A DNA stretch of 64,000 bases from Embleya hyalina (GCF_003967355.1 NZ_BIFH01000046.1:1-64000), one strand, 5' to 3'. Counted from the stretch's first letter, positions 36,332 through 46,195 are shown. Made by a program: numbers and translations. The notes: generated by a model not told the origin, from the letters alone.

Positions 36332-37057
36332 TCAGACCTCCACCTGGGCCCGGCGCAGTGCGTCGGACAGCTTGGCGGCGGCCTCCATCACGGCCTGCGC
36401 GTGCAGCCGCCCGGGGTGCCGGGTCAGCCGCTCGATCGGACCGGAGACGGACACGGCGGCCACCACGCGGTTGCTGGGGCCGCGCACGGCGGCGGAGACG
36501 GACGCGACGCCCGGCTCGCGTTCGCCGATGCTCTGCGCCCAGCCGCGGCGCCGCACACCGGAGAGCGTGGTGGCGGTGAACCGCGCGCCCTGCAGGCCCC
36601 GGTGCAGCCGCTCCGGCTCCTCCCAGGCGAGCAGGCACTGCGCCGCCGAACCGGCCTTCATCGGCAGCGTGCTGCCGACGGGGACGGTGTCGCGCAGGCC
36701 GGAGAGCCGCTCGGCCGCGGCCACGCACACGCGCATGTCGCCCTGGCGTCGGTAGAGCTGCGCGCTCTCGCCCGTGATGTCGCGCATGTGCGCGAGCACC
36801 GGGTGCGCGGCGGCCAGCAGCCGGTCCTCGCCGGCCGCGGCGGCCAGCTCGGCCAGTCGCGGGCCGAGCACGAAGCGGCCCTGCATGTCGCGGGCGACCA
36901 GACGGTGGTGCTCCAAGGCGACCGCGAGTCGATGCGCCGTGGGCCGGGCAAGACCGGTTATGGCGACGAGTCCCGCGAGCGTGGCGGGACCGGCTTCGAG
37001 CGCGGCCAGCACGACAGCGGCCTTGTCGAGAACGCCGACTCCGCTAGAGTTGTCCAT
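36332..37057 (-). CDS. ndgR: IclR-family regulator of amino acid metabolism
   Basis: About 241 residues. The N-terminal winged helix is [22 protein letters not shown] in form, with start [17 protein letters not shown]. The C-terminal IclR effector domain contains [19 protein letters not shown]. The sequence closely matches what I remember of Streptomyces NdgR (AreB in S. clavuligerus, LtbR in Corynebacterium), which controls leuCD and other branched-chain and quorum/nitrogen genes. It is divergent from leuC, with a palindrome 14 bases upstream of its start. The ATG at 37057 fits that N terminus. It likely regulates itself, leuCD and the other genes that carry the repeat. Confidence 0.93.
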   Translation of the reverse strand: MDNSSGVGVLDKAAVVLAALEAGPATLAGLVAITGLARPTAHRLAVALEHHRLVARDMQGRFVLGPRLAELAAAAGEDRLLAAAHPVLAHMRDITGESAQLYRRQGDMRVCVAAAERLSGLRDTVPVGSTLPMKAGSAAQCLLAWEEPERLHRGLQGARFTATTLSGVRRRGWAQSIGEREPGVASVSAAVRGPSNRVVAAVSVSGPIERLTRHPGRLHAQAVMEAAAKLSDALRRAQVEV

Positions 37058-37070
37058 GCCTTGATATTGC

Positions 37071-37089
37071 CGTCTCGGATTACGAGACG
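37071..37089. promoter_or_regulatory. Palindrome between ndgR and leuC, candidate NdgR operator
   Basis: CGTCTCG-gatta-CGAGACG, perfect 7-bp arms. Its core GTCTC-N7-GAGAC is the same as at 9507-9523 before ilvB. It is 14 bases from the ndgR start and 188 bases from leuC, so it would overlap the ndgR promoter. Confidence 0.65.
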
Positions 37090-37276
37090 CAAGTCCGCGC
37101 TCGGCCCCGGTGCCGGCACAGTGGCGCAACGCGCCGAGCCGACCACCGGAGAACAGCCGGGAAGCGTCGGGACGTGGGCACGCGTCAGGGCGTCGATCGC
37201 GGATACGGAATCAGCCGCACCCGCGCGACACGAGGGACACACAGCGCCGGCAATGGCGCCGGCCGGAGGGACAGCG

Positions 37277-38689
37277 ATGGGACGGACACTCGCGGAGAAG
37301 GTCTGGGACGCACACGTGGTGCGTCGCGCGGAGGGCGAGCCGGACCTGCTCTACATCGACCTGCACCTGCTGCACGAGGTGACCAGTCCGCAGGCGTTCG
37401 ACGGTCTGCGTCAGGCCGGTCGTCCGGTCCGGCGCACCGATCTCACGATCGCGACCGAGGACCACAACACGCCGACGCTCGACGTCGACAAACCCATCGC
37501 GGACCCGGTCTCGCGCGCCCAGATCGAGACGCTGCGCAAGAACGCCGCCGAGTTCGGGGTCCGGATCCACTCGCTGGGCGACGTGGAACAGGGCATCGTG
37601 CACGTGGTCGGCCCGCAGCTCGGGCTGACCCAGCCGGGTACGACCGTGGTCTGCGGCGACAGCCACACCGCGACCCACGGCGCGTTCGGCGCACTGGCGT
37701 TCGGCATCGGCACCAGCCAGGTCGAGCACGTGCTGGCCACCCAGACGCTGCCGATGGCGCCGTTCAAGACGATGGCGGTGACGGTCGAGGGCGCGCTGCC
37801 CGAGGGCGTCGGCGCCAAGGACCTGATCCTCGCGGTGATCGCGCGGATCGGCACCGGCGGCGGTCAGGGCTACGTCATCGAGTATCGCGGCCAGGCGATC
37901 CGCGACCTCTCGATGGAGGGCCGGATGACCGTGTGCAACATGTCGATCGAGGCCGGCGCGCGGGCGGGCATGATCGCCCCGGACGAGACCACGTTCGCGT
38001 ACCTGGACGGCCGCCCGCACGCGCCGCGGGGCGCCGACTGGGACACCGCCGTCGCGCACTGGCGGAGCCTGGTCACCGACGAGGACGCGGTGTTCGACAA
38101 GGAAGTGGTGATCGACGCCGCCGAACTCTCGCCGTTCGTCACCTGGGGGACCAACCCCGGCCAGGGCGCGCCGCTGGCCGAGTCGGTGCCGGACCCGGTC
38201 GCGATCGTGGACCCGGTCGAGCGCGCGGCGGCCGAGAAGGCCATCGCGTACATGGGTCTGACGGCGGGCCAGAAACTGCGCGACATCGCGGTGGACACGG
38301 TCTTCGTCGGCTCGTGCACCAACGGCCGGATCGAGGACCTGCGCGAGGTGGCCGACATCGTCAAGGGCCGCAAGGTCGCCGACGGTGTGCGGATGCTGGT
38401 CGTTCCCGGCTCGGTGCGGGTCTCGCTCCAGGCCGTTTCCGAGGGCCTGGACAAGGTGTTCACCGAGTTCGGCGCCGAGTGGCGCTACGCGGGCTGCTCG
38501 ATGTGCCTGGGCATGAACCCCGACCAACTCGCCCCCGGCGAGCGCAGCGCGTCCACGTCCAACCGCAACTTCGAGGGACGGCAGGGCAAGGGCGGCCGTA
38601 CCCACCTGGTCTCGCCGCAGGTCGCGGCCGCGACCGCCGTGCTGGGCCACCTGGCCGCCCCCGCCGACCTGAGCACCGCAGGAGTCTGA
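37277..38689 (+). CDS. leuC: 3-isopropylmalate dehydratase large subunit
   Basis: About 470 residues, aconitase superfamily with a 4Fe-4S cluster. With LeuD it isomerises 2- to 3-isopropylmalate (and citramalate to methylmalate). Cluster Cys residues are in [12 protein letters not shown] and [32 protein letters not shown] is the substrate-side signature. ATG 37277 has GGAGGG seven bases upstream. It is coupled to leuD across three bases. Confidence 0.96.
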   Translation: MGRTLAEKVWDAHVVRRAEGEPDLLYIDLHLLHEVTSPQAFDGLRQAGRPVRRTDLTIATEDHNTPTLDVDKPIADPVSRAQIETLRKNAAEFGVRIHSLGDVEQGIVHVVGPQLGLTQPGTTVVCGDSHTATHGAFGALAFGIGTSQVEHVLATQTLPMAPFKTMAVTVEGALPEGVGAKDLILAVIARIGTGGGQGYVIEYRGQAIRDLSMEGRMTVCNMSIEAGARAGMIAPDETTFAYLDGRPHAPRGADWDTAVAHWRSLVTDEDAVFDKEVVIDAAELSPFVTWGTNPGQGAPLAESVPDPVAIVDPVERAAAEKAIAYMGLTAGQKLRDIAVDTVFVGSCTNGRIEDLREVADIVKGRKVADGVRMLVVPGSVRVSLQAVSEGLDKVFTEFGAEWRYAGCSMCLGMNPDQLAPGERSASTSNRNFEGRQGKGGRTHLVSPQVAAATAVLGHLAAPADLSTAGV

Positions 38690-38692
38690 GCC

Positions 38693-39289
38693 ATGGAAGC
38701 CTTCACCACCCACACCGGAACGGCCGTCCCGCTGCGCGAGAGCAACGTGGACACCGACCAGATCATCCCCGCGCACTGGCTCAAGAAGGTCACCCGCGAC
38801 GGTTTCGAGGACGGTCTGTTCGAAGCCTGGCGCAAGAACCCGGAGTTCGTACTCAACCGCCCCGAGCGCGCCGGTGCCACGGTTTTGGTGGCCGGTCCCG
38901 ACTTCGGCACCGGGTCCTCCCGGGAGCACGCCGTATGGGCGCTGCAGAACTACGGGTTCAAGGCGGTGATCTCGGCGCGCTTCGCGGACATCTTCCGCGG
39001 CAACTCGCAAAAGGGCGGGCTGCTGACCGTGGTGCTGCCGCAGGAGACCGTCGAACGCCTGTGGGCGCTGACCGAGGCGGACCCGACCGCCGAGATCACC
39101 GTCGATCTGGTGGGTCGTCAGGTGCGCGCGGGCGAGCTCGTCGCCGACTTCGAGATCGACGACTACACCCGCTGGCGCCTCCTGGAGGGGCTGGACGACA
39201 TCGGTCTGACCCTGCGTCACGAAGACGACATCACCTCGTTCGAGGCGGACCGGCCCGGTTGGCTGCCGCGCACCCAGCCGGTGGGCTGA
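38693..39289 (+). CDS. leuD: 3-isopropylmalate dehydratase small subunit
   Basis: About 198 residues, swivelling domain of the isopropylmalate isomerase. N-terminal [18 protein letters not shown] and the substrate loop [15 protein letters not shown] are intact, and [15 protein letters not shown] follows. It forms a heterodimer with LeuC, encoded immediately upstream. Confidence 0.96.
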   Translation: MEAFTTHTGTAVPLRESNVDTDQIIPAHWLKKVTRDGFEDGLFEAWRKNPEFVLNRPERAGATVLVAGPDFGTGSSREHAVWALQNYGFKAVISARFADIFRGNSQKGGLLTVVLPQETVERLWALTEADPTAEITVDLVGRQVRAGELVADFEIDDYTRWRLLEGLDDIGLTLRHEDDITSFEADRPGWLPRTQPVG

Positions 39290-39431
39290 TCACGAACTCC
39301 CTTGCGCAGTAGGCCGATCGGCCGAAAATGAACGGCGGGACGCGGTCGCGTCCCGCCGTTCGCGTGTTCGGGGTTCGCCCCAATGGCCGCCCCGTTGTGC
39401 CCATAGCCGGATGAGCTGTCACAATTGCGGT

Positions 39432-39692
39432 GTGGAGCACCAAGGCCGACACGTGAACGAGTTCGAAGAAGTGGAACTCTTCGCCGAACTGGCCACCCGG
39501 TTGAAGGTCGCCCACGCCCGGGTGCGTAGGCTCCGACTACCGAACGAGGCGAAAGTGGCGCTAATACGCCGCTTGTTGGTCATCACCGACGCGGCAAAGC
39601 ATGATTTGGCGGACGCCGACCGGCGACTGACCAAGTTGATGGACGAGTTGGACGCGGGGCCCGCGAGTTCGCGGGACACCGCCGAAGCCTGA
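39432..39692 (+). CDS. Small helical conserved-type protein between leuD and hupS
   Basis: About 86 residues, predicted almost wholly helical: NEFEEVELFAELATRLKVA, then ARVRRLRLPNEAKVALIRR and AAKHDLADADRRLTKLMDEL. No cysteine or membrane segment after the start region. GTG 39432 is chosen because CACAAT lies six bases upstream and could act as -10 for a leaderless message; ATG 39411 would add MSCHNCG. I recall similar small proteins at this place in Streptomyces, but no function. Confidence 0.7.
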   Translation: MEHQGRHVNEFEEVELFAELATRLKVAHARVRRLRLPNEAKVALIRRLLVITDAAKHDLADADRRLTKLMDELDAGPASSRDTAEA

Positions 39693-39808
39693 ATCCGTTG
39701 CGACACAAGGGTGATTCGCCCGTTCGGTAATTGCTTCGGCACTTTTGGATGCTTAGCGTGCCCAATGCCGGCTGAACTGTCCCGGCATCGGTTTCCGAAG
39801 GGGAAGAC

Positions 39809-40609
39809 GTGAACAAGGCGCAGCTCGTCGAGGCGGTCGCTGACCGACTGGGTGGCCGCAAGGCCGCCGCAGAGGCAGTCGATGCCGTCCTCGACACCAT
39901 CGTTCGTGCGGTGACGGCGGGAGACCGGGTGTCCATCACGGGCTTCGGCTCGTTCGAGAAGGTGGACCGTCCGGCTCGATACGCCCGCAACCCGCAGACC
40001 GGTGAGCGGGTGCGCGTCAAGAAGACCTCGGTGCCGCGCTTCCGCGCGGGCCAGGGCTTCAAGGACTACACCAGCGGGACGAAGAAGCTCCCGAAGCCCA
40101 ACGTGAAGAGCGCGGCCGCCAAGAGCAGCCCCACTCCGCGCGTGGTCGCGACGGACGCCGCGGCGCCCGCCGCGAAGGCGACCACCCGCAAGACCACCGC
40201 GACGACCAAGGCGTCGGCGAAGCCGGCGACCTCGCGCGCCGCCGCGGTCAAGACCCCGGCCGCCACCACGCGCAAGACCGCGGCCGCGGCCAAGACCACG
40301 GCGACCGCGAAGCCCGCCGCCAAGAAGGCGACCAAGGCGCCCGCGACCAAGGCGCCCTCGACCAAGGCGGCGACCAAGCCGGCCGCCGCGAAGAAGGTCA
40401 CCGCCAAGGCCGCGACCACCACCAAGGCCACCACCACCAAGGCCGTCAAGAGCACCCCGGCCGCGGCCAAGGCTCCGACGACCAAGGCGAAGGCGACCAA
40501 GGCCGCGCCGAAGGCCGCGACCGCCAAGCCGGCCGCGGCCAAGCCCGCCGCCGCCAAGGCGCCCGCGGCCAAGAAGCCCGCGACCAAGCGCGCGGCCAAG
40601 AAGGCCTGA
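39809..40609 (+). CDS. hupS: HU-family nucleoid protein with long Lys/Ala tail
   Basis: About 266 residues. The N-terminal 95 residues are a complete HU fold: MNKAQLVEAVADRLGG, ITGFGSFEKVDRPARYARNP and VRVKKTSVPRFRAGQGFKDY. The remaining 170 are a low-complexity Ala/Lys/Thr/Pro tail with KxA and AAK repeats, like histone H1. This two-part form is known in Streptomyces HupS, which compacts DNA in spores, and in mycobacterial Hlp/HupB. GTG start 39809 with GAAGGGGAAG upstream. Confidence 0.93.
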   Translation: MNKAQLVEAVADRLGGRKAAAEAVDAVLDTIVRAVTAGDRVSITGFGSFEKVDRPARYARNPQTGERVRVKKTSVPRFRAGQGFKDYTSGTKKLPKPNVKSAAAKSSPTPRVVATDAAAPAAKATTRKTTATTKASAKPATSRAAAVKTPAATTRKTAAAAKTTATAKPAAKKATKAPATKAPSTKAATKPAAAKKVTAKAATTTKATTTKAVKSTPAAAKAPTTKAKATKAAPKAATAKPAAAKPAAAKAPAAKKPATKRAAKKA

Positions 40610-40644
40610 CGCGACGGACTTCGCGAGTCGGCGGTAGCCGTACG

Positions 40645-40692
40645 ACGGCGACGGGCCGGAATCCCCACCCCGGGGTTCCGGCCCGTCGCCGT
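40645..40692. terminator. Bidirectional terminator between hupS and a convergent gene
   Basis: Perfect 17-bp inverted repeat, ACGGCGACGGGCCGGAA at 40645-40661 against 40676-40692, with a 14-base loop. It serves hupS from the left and the small minus-strand gene from the right. Confidence 0.75.
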
Positions 40693-40749
40693 ATGTCCGA
40701 TCGTGGCCCGGTCCGTCGGCGCGGGTCGCGGGCGGTGCGGCCGGCGAGG

Positions 40750-40962
40750 TCAGCGCGGCGGATCCGGCAGTGTGTACAACGTCACCAGCACCACCCGATC
40801 GCCCGCCGGGTCCAGGGTCATCCGAACCCGCTGGCCGGGGCGCAGGAAGCGCATCCCGCCGGCGTCGAACGCCGCCGCGTCGAAGGGCACGGGAGAGCCG
40901 TCGTCGAGCAGCACGACGCCCTCACGCGAGTCGGTCTCGAAGGTGTACACGGTGCCCTGCAT
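40750..40962 (-). CDS. Small cold-shock-like (OB-fold type) protein
   Basis: About 70 residues: GTVYTFETDSREGVVLLDDG, then FDAAAFDAGGMRFLRPGQRV. The pattern G-x-V-x-x-F ... G-x-V-x-L-D-D-G followed by RPGQRV resembles a cold-shock domain without its aromatic RNA-binding motifs. It lies 47 bases downstream of fbiD on the same strand. Function unknown. Confidence 0.7.
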   Translation of the reverse strand: MQGTVYTFETDSREGVVLLDDGSPVPFDAAAFDAGGMRFLRPGQRVRMTLDPAGDRVVLVTLYTLPDPPR

Positions 40963-41009
40963 GACCCCATTGTCACCGGCGTCCGGACCGCCGCGGAACC
41001 GACGCGGCG

Positions 41010-41729
41010 TCAGGAGGCGGCCGCACGCGGCAGAAACGGCACGGACGGGAGCACCGCGGCGGTGGCCGCGCCGACCCCGAGCCCGATCGCGGTCCGCAGA
41101 TCCTCGCCGGTGTCCACGTCCCGGCGCACCGAATCCACGTCGTAGGGCGTGAGTTCGATCGCACCCGAGGCCAGGTGGCGGGCCCGCGAGGGGCCGCCGA
41201 AGCCCGGCGCCAACGCCACCCCGGGCGCGGCCGCGAGCAGCGTGGTGCCCACTCCCGCCGCGTCCGCCAGGAAGGCCCGCCGCACACCCGTCGCGGCGGC
41301 CAGCACCCGATCCAACTCCTCGGCCCGCAACGCCGGGAGGTCGGCGGACAGTGCCGCGACGCCGGTGCGCGGTCGGGCCGCGCCGGCGATCCGGGCACCG
41401 TGCGCGAGCGCGGCGTTCAGCCCGCCGCCGACATCGGCCACGACGTCGGCGCCCAGCCCCCGGATCGCCGCGGCGACCCGGGCGTCGTCGGTGACCACGA
41501 GCACCCCGTGCACCCGGTCGCAGGTCAGCGCGGTGCGGACGGTATCGAGTGCGAAGGCGAGGGCGAGTTCGGGGCGATGGCCGGGACCGATCGCGCCGGC
41601 GAGGCGACTCTTGGCGATCGACAGCGGCTTCACCGGCACCACGAGCCGCCATCGGGGCGGGGCGGGGCGGACGCGGTCGCCGCGGCCCGCGGCGCGGCGC
41701 GGGGCGGTGGAACCCGTGGCGGGGGACAT
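41010..41729 (-). CDS. fbiD: Phosphoenolpyruvate/2-phospholactate guanylyltransferase (CofC/FbiD)
   Basis: About 239 residues. The nucleotidyltransferase fold opens LVVPVKPLSIAKSRLAGAIG (about residues 29-48), the signature of CofC/FbiD in coenzyme F420 synthesis. VVTDDARVAAAIRGLGADVV and VAALSADLPALRAEELD follow. It attaches GMP to PEP or phospholactate to start the F420 side chain. ATG 41729 chosen; upstream in-frame sequence runs into the plsC promoter region. No other F420 genes are in the window. Confidence 0.85.
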   Translation of the reverse strand: MSPATGSTAPRRAAGRGDRVRPAPPRWRLVVPVKPLSIAKSRLAGAIGPGHRPELALAFALDTVRTALTCDRVHGVLVVTDDARVAAAIRGLGADVVADVGGGLNAALAHGARIAGAARPRTGVAALSADLPALRAEELDRVLAAATGVRRAFLADAAGVGTTLLAAAPGVALAPGFGGPSRARHLASGAIELTPYDVDSVRRDVDTGEDLRTAIGLGVGAATAAVLPSVPFLPRAAAS

Positions 41730-41838
41730 CGGCAAGATCCTCGCATCCGTACCGTAAGCCCATATCCTCATCGGTCGACGAGGACGTTTCTCGACAATGC
41801 GGAAGGCCCAGGGGAAACTATGGGGTCCGCCCGTACAG

Positions 41839-41926
41839 CATCGATGTTCCGCCAGCATCGATGTTCCACGCCGCACGCGGGGAACGTCGATGGTGTGAGG
41901 AGCGACACGGCCGCGGAACATCGCGG
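41839..41926. repeat. Four copies of a 12-bp motif before plsC-gpsA
   Basis: CATCGATGTTCC occurs at 41839-41850 and 41856-41867. Its complement with one change, GGAACGTCGATG, is at 41881-41892, and GGAACATCGCGG is at 41915-41926. The arrangement is two direct and two inverted copies in 88 bases of the divergent fbiD/plsC gap, as expected for a regulator-binding array. Confidence 0.6.
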
Positions 41927-41983
41927 TGTGCGTCCGCGCCGACACACGTACGAATTCGAACCACATGAACGGGAGGAACGCCG

Positions 41984-42835
41984 GTGGCCCGCCGAAGGAT
42001 CGGTTTCTGGTACCGCCTGGCGGTCGTGGTGGTCAAGCCCCTGCTGTTGCTGTTCACCAAACGCGACTGGCGGGGCACCGAGAACATCCCGACGTCGGGC
42101 GGGTTCGTCACGGCGGTGAACCACATCTCCTATGTCGACCCGCTGACCTACGCGCATTTCCAGTACGACACCGGCCGAGTGCCGCGCTTTTTGGCCAAGT
42201 CCGGCCTGTTCAAGATTCCGTTCGTCGGGCGGGTGCTGGCCGGCGCCGGGCAGATCCCGGTGTACCGGGACTCCGCCGACGCCGCGCTCGCGTTCCGCGC
42301 GGCCGTGGAGGCGGTCGAGAAGGGCGAGTGCGTCGCGGTCTACCCGGAGGGCACGATCACCCGGGACAAGACGTTGTGGCCGATGCTCGGCAAGACCGGC
42401 GCGGCCCGGATCGCGCTGACCACCGGTGCGCCGGTGATCCCGGTCGCGCAGTGGGGCGCGCACGAGTTGTTGCCGCCGTACACGAAGCGACCCCGGTTGT
42501 TGCCGCGCAAGACCATGCACGTGCTGGCCGGTCCGCCGGTCGACCTGGACGAGTTCCGGGGGCGCGAGTTGACCGCCGAGGTGCTGCGCGGGGCGACCGA
42601 CCGGATCATGGAGTCGATCACCGAACTGCTGGTCGAACTGCGGGACGAACCGGCCCCGCCGAACGCCGGCGTGCGCCGGGGGTCGGGCCGCAGGAGCGCG
42701 GTCGAGGGCGCCGGCGTCGAGCCGACGGCCGCCGAGGCCGCCGAGGCCGAGCCGTCGGATGCCGGGTCCACGGGTGCCAAGCCCACCGAGGCCGACGGCA
42801 TCGACACCGACGGCGCCCGGGGCGGTCGCGCATGA
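41984..42835 (+). CDS. plsC: 1-acyl-sn-glycerol-3-phosphate acyltransferase
   Basis: About 283 residues. PlsC acyltransferase: [14 protein letters not shown] carries the H-x4-D catalytic pair (about residue 46), and [12 protein letters not shown] the PEGT substrate motif. It converts lysophosphatidate to phosphatidate at the inner membrane. The last 65 residues are a disordered Ala/Glu-rich tail not needed for the fold. GTG 41984 has GGGAGGAA upstream. Its stop overlaps the gpsA start (ATGA). Confidence 0.92.
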   Translation: MARRRIGFWYRLAVVVVKPLLLLFTKRDWRGTENIPTSGGFVTAVNHISYVDPLTYAHFQYDTGRVPRFLAKSGLFKIPFVGRVLAGAGQIPVYRDSADAALAFRAAVEAVEKGECVAVYPEGTITRDKTLWPMLGKTGAARIALTTGAPVIPVAQWGAHELLPPYTKRPRLLPRKTMHVLAGPPVDLDEFRGRELTAEVLRGATDRIMESITELLVELRDEPAPPNAGVRRGSGRRSAVEGAGVEPTAAEAAEAEPSDAGSTGAKPTEADGIDTDGARGGRA

Positions 42836-43827
42836 CGCGGTGCGCGGTATTCGGCATGGGGTCCTGGGGGACCGCCTTCTCGGTCGTGCTCGCCGAGGCG
42901 GGGTGCGACGTGGTGATGTGGGGGCGGCGCCCGGAGCAGGCCGACGCGATCAACGCGCGGCACGAGAACGAGGAGTACCTCCCCGGCATCGCGCTGCCGG
43001 TCGGGATCGAGGCCACCACCGATCCCGCCAAGGCCGCCGAGGGCGCGGAGTTCGTGGTGTTGGCGGTGCCGTCGCAGACCCTGCGCGGCAACCTCACCGC
43101 GTGGGCGCCGATGTTGTCCGACGACGCGATCCTGGTCAGCCTGATGAAGGGCGTCGAACTGGGTACCGCGAACCGGATGAGCGAGGTGATCCGCGAGGTC
43201 GCGGGCGTGCCCGAGGGCCGGATCGCGGTGGTCAGCGGCCCCAACCTGGCGATGGAGATCGCCCAGCGCCAGCCCGCCGCGAGCGTGGTCGCGTGCACCG
43301 ACGAAGAGGTCGCCCGGCGACTTCAGGAGGCGTGTCACACGTCCTACTTCCGCCCGTACACCAACACCGACGTGGTCGGCTGCGAACTCGGCGGCGCGGT
43401 CAAGAACGTGATCGCGCTCGCCGTCGGGATGGCCGACGGCATGGGCATGGGCGACAACACCAAGGCGACGCTGATCACCCGCGGTCTGGCCGAGACCGCC
43501 CGCCTGGGCGCGGCGATGGGCGCGGACGCGCACACCTTCGCGGGCCTGGCCGGCCTCGGCGACCTGGTGGCGACCTGTACCTCGCCGCTGTCGCGCAACC
43601 GCACCTTCGGCGAGAAGATCGGCCGCGGCACGCCGATCGAGGAGGCGGTCCGGGACAGCCGCCAGATCGCCGAGGGCTTCAAGTCGTGTGAATCGGTGCA
43701 GATGTTGGCCCGTCGGTACGGCGTCGAGATGCCGATCACCGACGTGGTCGTGTCGATCATGCACGGCGGCAAACCCCCGACCGTCGGCATGGCCCTGCTC
43801 TCCCGCTCCGCCAAGCCCGAGCGGTAG
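42832..43827 (+). CDS. gpsA: NAD(P)-dependent glycerol-3-phosphate dehydrogenase
   Basis: About 331 residues. It reduces dihydroxyacetone phosphate to glycerol-3-phosphate, the backbone for phospholipids and so the supply for Pls[22 protein letters not shown] is the nucleotide-binding motif. [19 protein letters not shown] and [19 protein letters not shown] (catalytic Lys) are intact. It is translationally coupled to plsC. Confidence 0.95.
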   Translation: MTRCAVFGMGSWGTAFSVVLAEAGCDVVMWGRRPEQADAINARHENEEYLPGIALPVGIEATTDPAKAAEGAEFVVLAVPSQTLRGNLTAWAPMLSDDAILVSLMKGVELGTANRMSEVIREVAGVPEGRIAVVSGPNLAMEIAQRQPAASVVACTDEEVARRLQEACHTSYFRPYTNTDVVGCELGGAVKNVIALAVGMADGMGMGDNTKATLITRGLAETARLGAAMGADAHTFAGLAGLGDLVATCTSPLSRNRTFGEKIGRGTPIEEAVRDSRQIAEGFKSCESVQMLARRYGVEMPITDVVVSIMHGGKPPTVGMALLSRSAKPER

Positions 43828-43886
43828 CCGTACTCCGCGCGGTGCCGGCCGCGCCGGGGAGCGGCCGGTCGGTGTCTCGGCGCTCC

Positions 43887-43925
43887 GACCCGGTCGACCC
43901 GCCCGTGCCGGGCGTCGACCGGGTC
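43887..43925 (+). terminator. gpsA terminator stem-loop
   Basis: GACCCGGTCGAC pairs with GTCGACCGGGTC, with an inner GCCCG/CGGGC stem around TGC. Very stable hairpin without a T-run. Confidence 0.65.
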
Positions 43926-44011
43926 GGGGCGTCCTCGCCGCGGTCCGGTCGGCGGCGTCCCGGCGGGCCGTTCCTGCACTCGAACGCGCTCCGGGATAGG
44001 GTTGTTCGACC

Positions 44012-45154
44012 ATGAACGACCTTTCGGGCACCCCCCACTTCTCCTCGCGCCCCCGCGTCGCGGTCGTCTTCGGCGGCCGCAGCTCCGAGCACGCGGTCTC
44101 CTGCGTCACCGCAGGGAGTGTGCTGGCCGCGATCGACCGCTCCAAGTACGACGTGTTGCCGATCGGGATCGGTACCGACGGGCGCTGGATGCTCGTCGGG
44201 GACGATCCGGCCCGACTGGCGATCCAGGGCGACCGGTTGCCCGAGGTCGCCGACGTCGCGGAGTCCAGCGCGCCGCTGATCCTGGCCGCCGACCCCACGG
44301 CGCGCGAGATCACCGTGCTCGAACCCGGCATGCTGCCCAAGCTGCTGGGCGAGATCGACGTGGTCTTCCCGCTCCTGCACGGCCCCTACGGCGAGGACGG
44401 CACGTTCCAGGGCTTCCTGGAACTGGCCCAGGTGCCCTATGTCGGGTCGGGTGTGCTGGCCAGCGCGGCGAGCATGGACAAGGAATACATGAAGGCCCTG
44501 TTCGCCGGCTTCGGCCTGCCCTCGGGTCCGTACGCCACGGTCCGTCCCCGGGAATGGGAGCGCGACCCGGCCGCCGTGCGCGAGGCGGTGTCCTCGCTGG
44601 GCTTCCCGGTGTTCGTCAAGCCCGCCCGGGCCGGCTCCAGCATGGGCATCACCAAGGTGCACCGGATCGAGGACCTGGACGCGGCGATCGAGGAGGCCCG
44701 CCGGCACGACCCCAAGGTGATCGTCGAGGGCATGCTGACGGGCCGTGAGATCGAGTGCGGCGTACTGGAGTTCGAGGACGGGCCGCGGGCGAGCGTGCCC
44801 GCCGAGATCCGGGTCGGCGGCGGTCGTGAGTTCTACGACTTCGCGGCCAAGTACCTGCCCGACAACGGCACCGAGTTGGACGTGCCGGCGGCGCTGAGCA
44901 AGGAGCAGACCGCCGAGGTGCAGCGACTCGCGATCGCCGCCTTCGAGGCGCTGTCCTGCGAGGGCCTGGCCCGGGTGGACTTCTTCCTGCTGGAGAACGG
45001 CCAGTTCGTGATCAACGAGGTGAACACGATGCCGGGCTTCACGCCGGTGTCGATGTACCCGAGCGTGTGGCAGGCCACCGGCGTGGACTACCCCGAGCTG
45101 ATCGACCGGCTGATCTCGGCGGCACTGCGCCGCCCCAACTCGCTGCTGCGCTAG
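44012..45154 (+). CDS. ddl: D-alanine--D-alanine ligase
   Basis: About 380 residues, ATP-grasp enzyme that makes the D-Ala-D-Ala dipeptide for peptidoglycan. Motifs: VVFGGRSSEHAVSCVTAGSV at the N terminus, FPLLHGPYGEDGTFQGFLEL, KPARAGSSMGITKV and VNTMPGFTPVSMYP. The YGEDG context predicts the D-Ala (vancomycin-sensitive) rather than D-Lac type. A TAGGGT hexamer lies ten bases before the ATG, so the message may have a very short leader. Confidence 0.95.
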   Translation: MNDLSGTPHFSSRPRVAVVFGGRSSEHAVSCVTAGSVLAAIDRSKYDVLPIGIGTDGRWMLVGDDPARLAIQGDRLPEVADVAESSAPLILAADPTAREITVLEPGMLPKLLGEIDVVFPLLHGPYGEDGTFQGFLELAQVPYVGSGVLASAASMDKEYMKALFAGFGLPSGPYATVRPREWERDPAAVREAVSSLGFPVFVKPARAGSSMGITKVHRIEDLDAAIEEARRHDPKVIVEGMLTGREIECGVLEFEDGPRASVPAEIRVGGGREFYDFAAKYLPDNGTELDVPAALSKEQTAEVQRLAIAAFEALSCEGLARVDFFLLENGQFVINEVNTMPGFTPVSMYPSVWQATGVDYPELIDRLISAALRRPNSLLR

Positions 45155-45162
45155 CCACGTGT

Positions 45163-45188
45163 GCGGCGGCCGATCGTTCGGTCGCCGC
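45163..45188. terminator. Short stem-loop between convergent ddl and DUF3515 genes
   Basis: GCGGC-ggCCGA and TCGGtc-GCCGC around TCGT, in a 34-base gap between two convergent stops. Confidence 0.45.
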
Positions 45189-45695
45189 TCACCGCTCCGA
45201 CAGGTCCAGCGTGACCGGCACCGCGCGGCTGACCGCGTCCGCGACGTCGGCCAGCGGCGCGGCCGGCTCGGCGAACTTCTCCGGCACCGACACCTCGACG
45301 TTGGCCCGACGGTAGACGGTGGTGAAGCGCACTCCGCCGGCGTACTTCGAGAACGCCCACGTCACGCCGTTCACCTCGACCGAGTCGGCGGGCTCCGAGT
45401 TCACCTTGGTCGGGTCGATCACCCGCATCGACGCGGGCAACCCCACCCCGCAGCGCAACACGATCGCCGGATCGCCCCACGCGGCGGTCAGCGGGGACTT
45501 CGGCGAGACCTCGCGCGGCCCGGCGTCCATCACCCTGCTCGGCAGCGCGTCGTGCAGGGCCCGGCACGCCTCGGTCGCCGCCCCCGGCGCCGGCGTCGGC
45601 GCGGTCACGTCGACCCGCCCCGATCCGTCGGCGCACCCCGTCGCGGTCAGTACGAGGACCGGAAACAGGCATGCCAGAACACGGGAAGAGCGCAC
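45189..45695 (-). CDS. DUF3515 lipoprotein
   Basis: About 168 residues. Signal peptide RSSRVLACLFPVLVLTATGC puts a lipobox Cys near residue 20, so it is exported and lipid-anchored. The mature domain has CRALHDALPSRV, RCGVGLPASMRV and NGVTWAFSKYAGGVRFTTVY, typical of DUF3515, which in actinomycetes sits beside ddl and thiL. Function unknown. GTG 45695 chosen to give a normal signal peptide. Confidence 0.85.
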   Translation of the reverse strand: MRSSRVLACLFPVLVLTATGCADGSGRVDVTAPTPAPGAATEACRALHDALPSRVMDAGPREVSPKSPLTAAWGDPAIVLRCGVGLPASMRVIDPTKVNSEPADSVEVNGVTWAFSKYAGGVRFTTVYRRANVEVSVPEKFAEPAAPLADVADAVSRAVPVTLDLSER

Positions 45696-45739
45696 GCCCT
45701 CGATCCTAGGCGCGTCGGGTGCGGCACTCCGTCGCCGGG

Positions 45740-45976
45740 TCAGCCCAGATTGACCACCGGACAGGTCAGGGTGCGGGTGATGCCGTCGATGCGCTGCACC
45801 TCGGCGACCACCAGGCGACCCAACTGGTCCACGTCGGTGGCCTCGGCCCGCACGATCACGTCGTAGGGGCCCGTGACGTCGTCGGCCCGGGTCACCCCCG
45901 GCAGTGCGGCGACGGCTCTGGCCACCGACGCCGAACGGCCGACCTCGGTCTGGATCAGGATGTATGCCTGTACCAC
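45740..45976 (-). CDS. Stand-alone Lrp/AsnC ligand-binding (RAM) domain protein
   Basis: About 78 residues: VVQAYILIQTEVGRSASV, then GPYDVIVRAEATDVDQLG and the end GITRTLTCPVVNLG. This is the effector domain of Lrp-family regulators without the DNA-binding half. GGGAGG lies five bases before GTG 45976. Such proteins bind small molecules, often amino acids, and can pair with full-length Lrp proteins. Confidence 0.85.
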   Translation of the reverse strand: MVQAYILIQTEVGRSASVARAVAALPGVTRADDVTGPYDVIVRAEATDVDQLGRLVVAEVQRIDGITRTLTCPVVNLG

Positions 45977-46195
45977 CACGGCCTCCCGGCGCGCAGGATG
46001 ATGGGATCTTGACGGGACCCCCGCTGCTGCGACCATTGTCGGCCCGGCGGGGCTCGGCGACCACAGCGGGAGCCGATGCATCACGGGCGACGGTTCCCGA
46101 ACCGGCGTCCCGTACGGGCAATCCCGAACGAACACCCCGAACAAACATGGTCGACGAGGCGGATCAGGGCTGATGGGCATGGCAGGAGAGCGGCG

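Noticed and set aside
39420-39425. CACAAT as a certain -10 element of the gene after leuD
   Set aside because: No acceptable -35 at the right distance; kept only as weak support for the start codon.
40150-40600. Tandem repeats in the HU gene as a DNA repeat array
   Set aside because: The repetition is low-complexity Ala/Lys coding sequence of the HupS tail.
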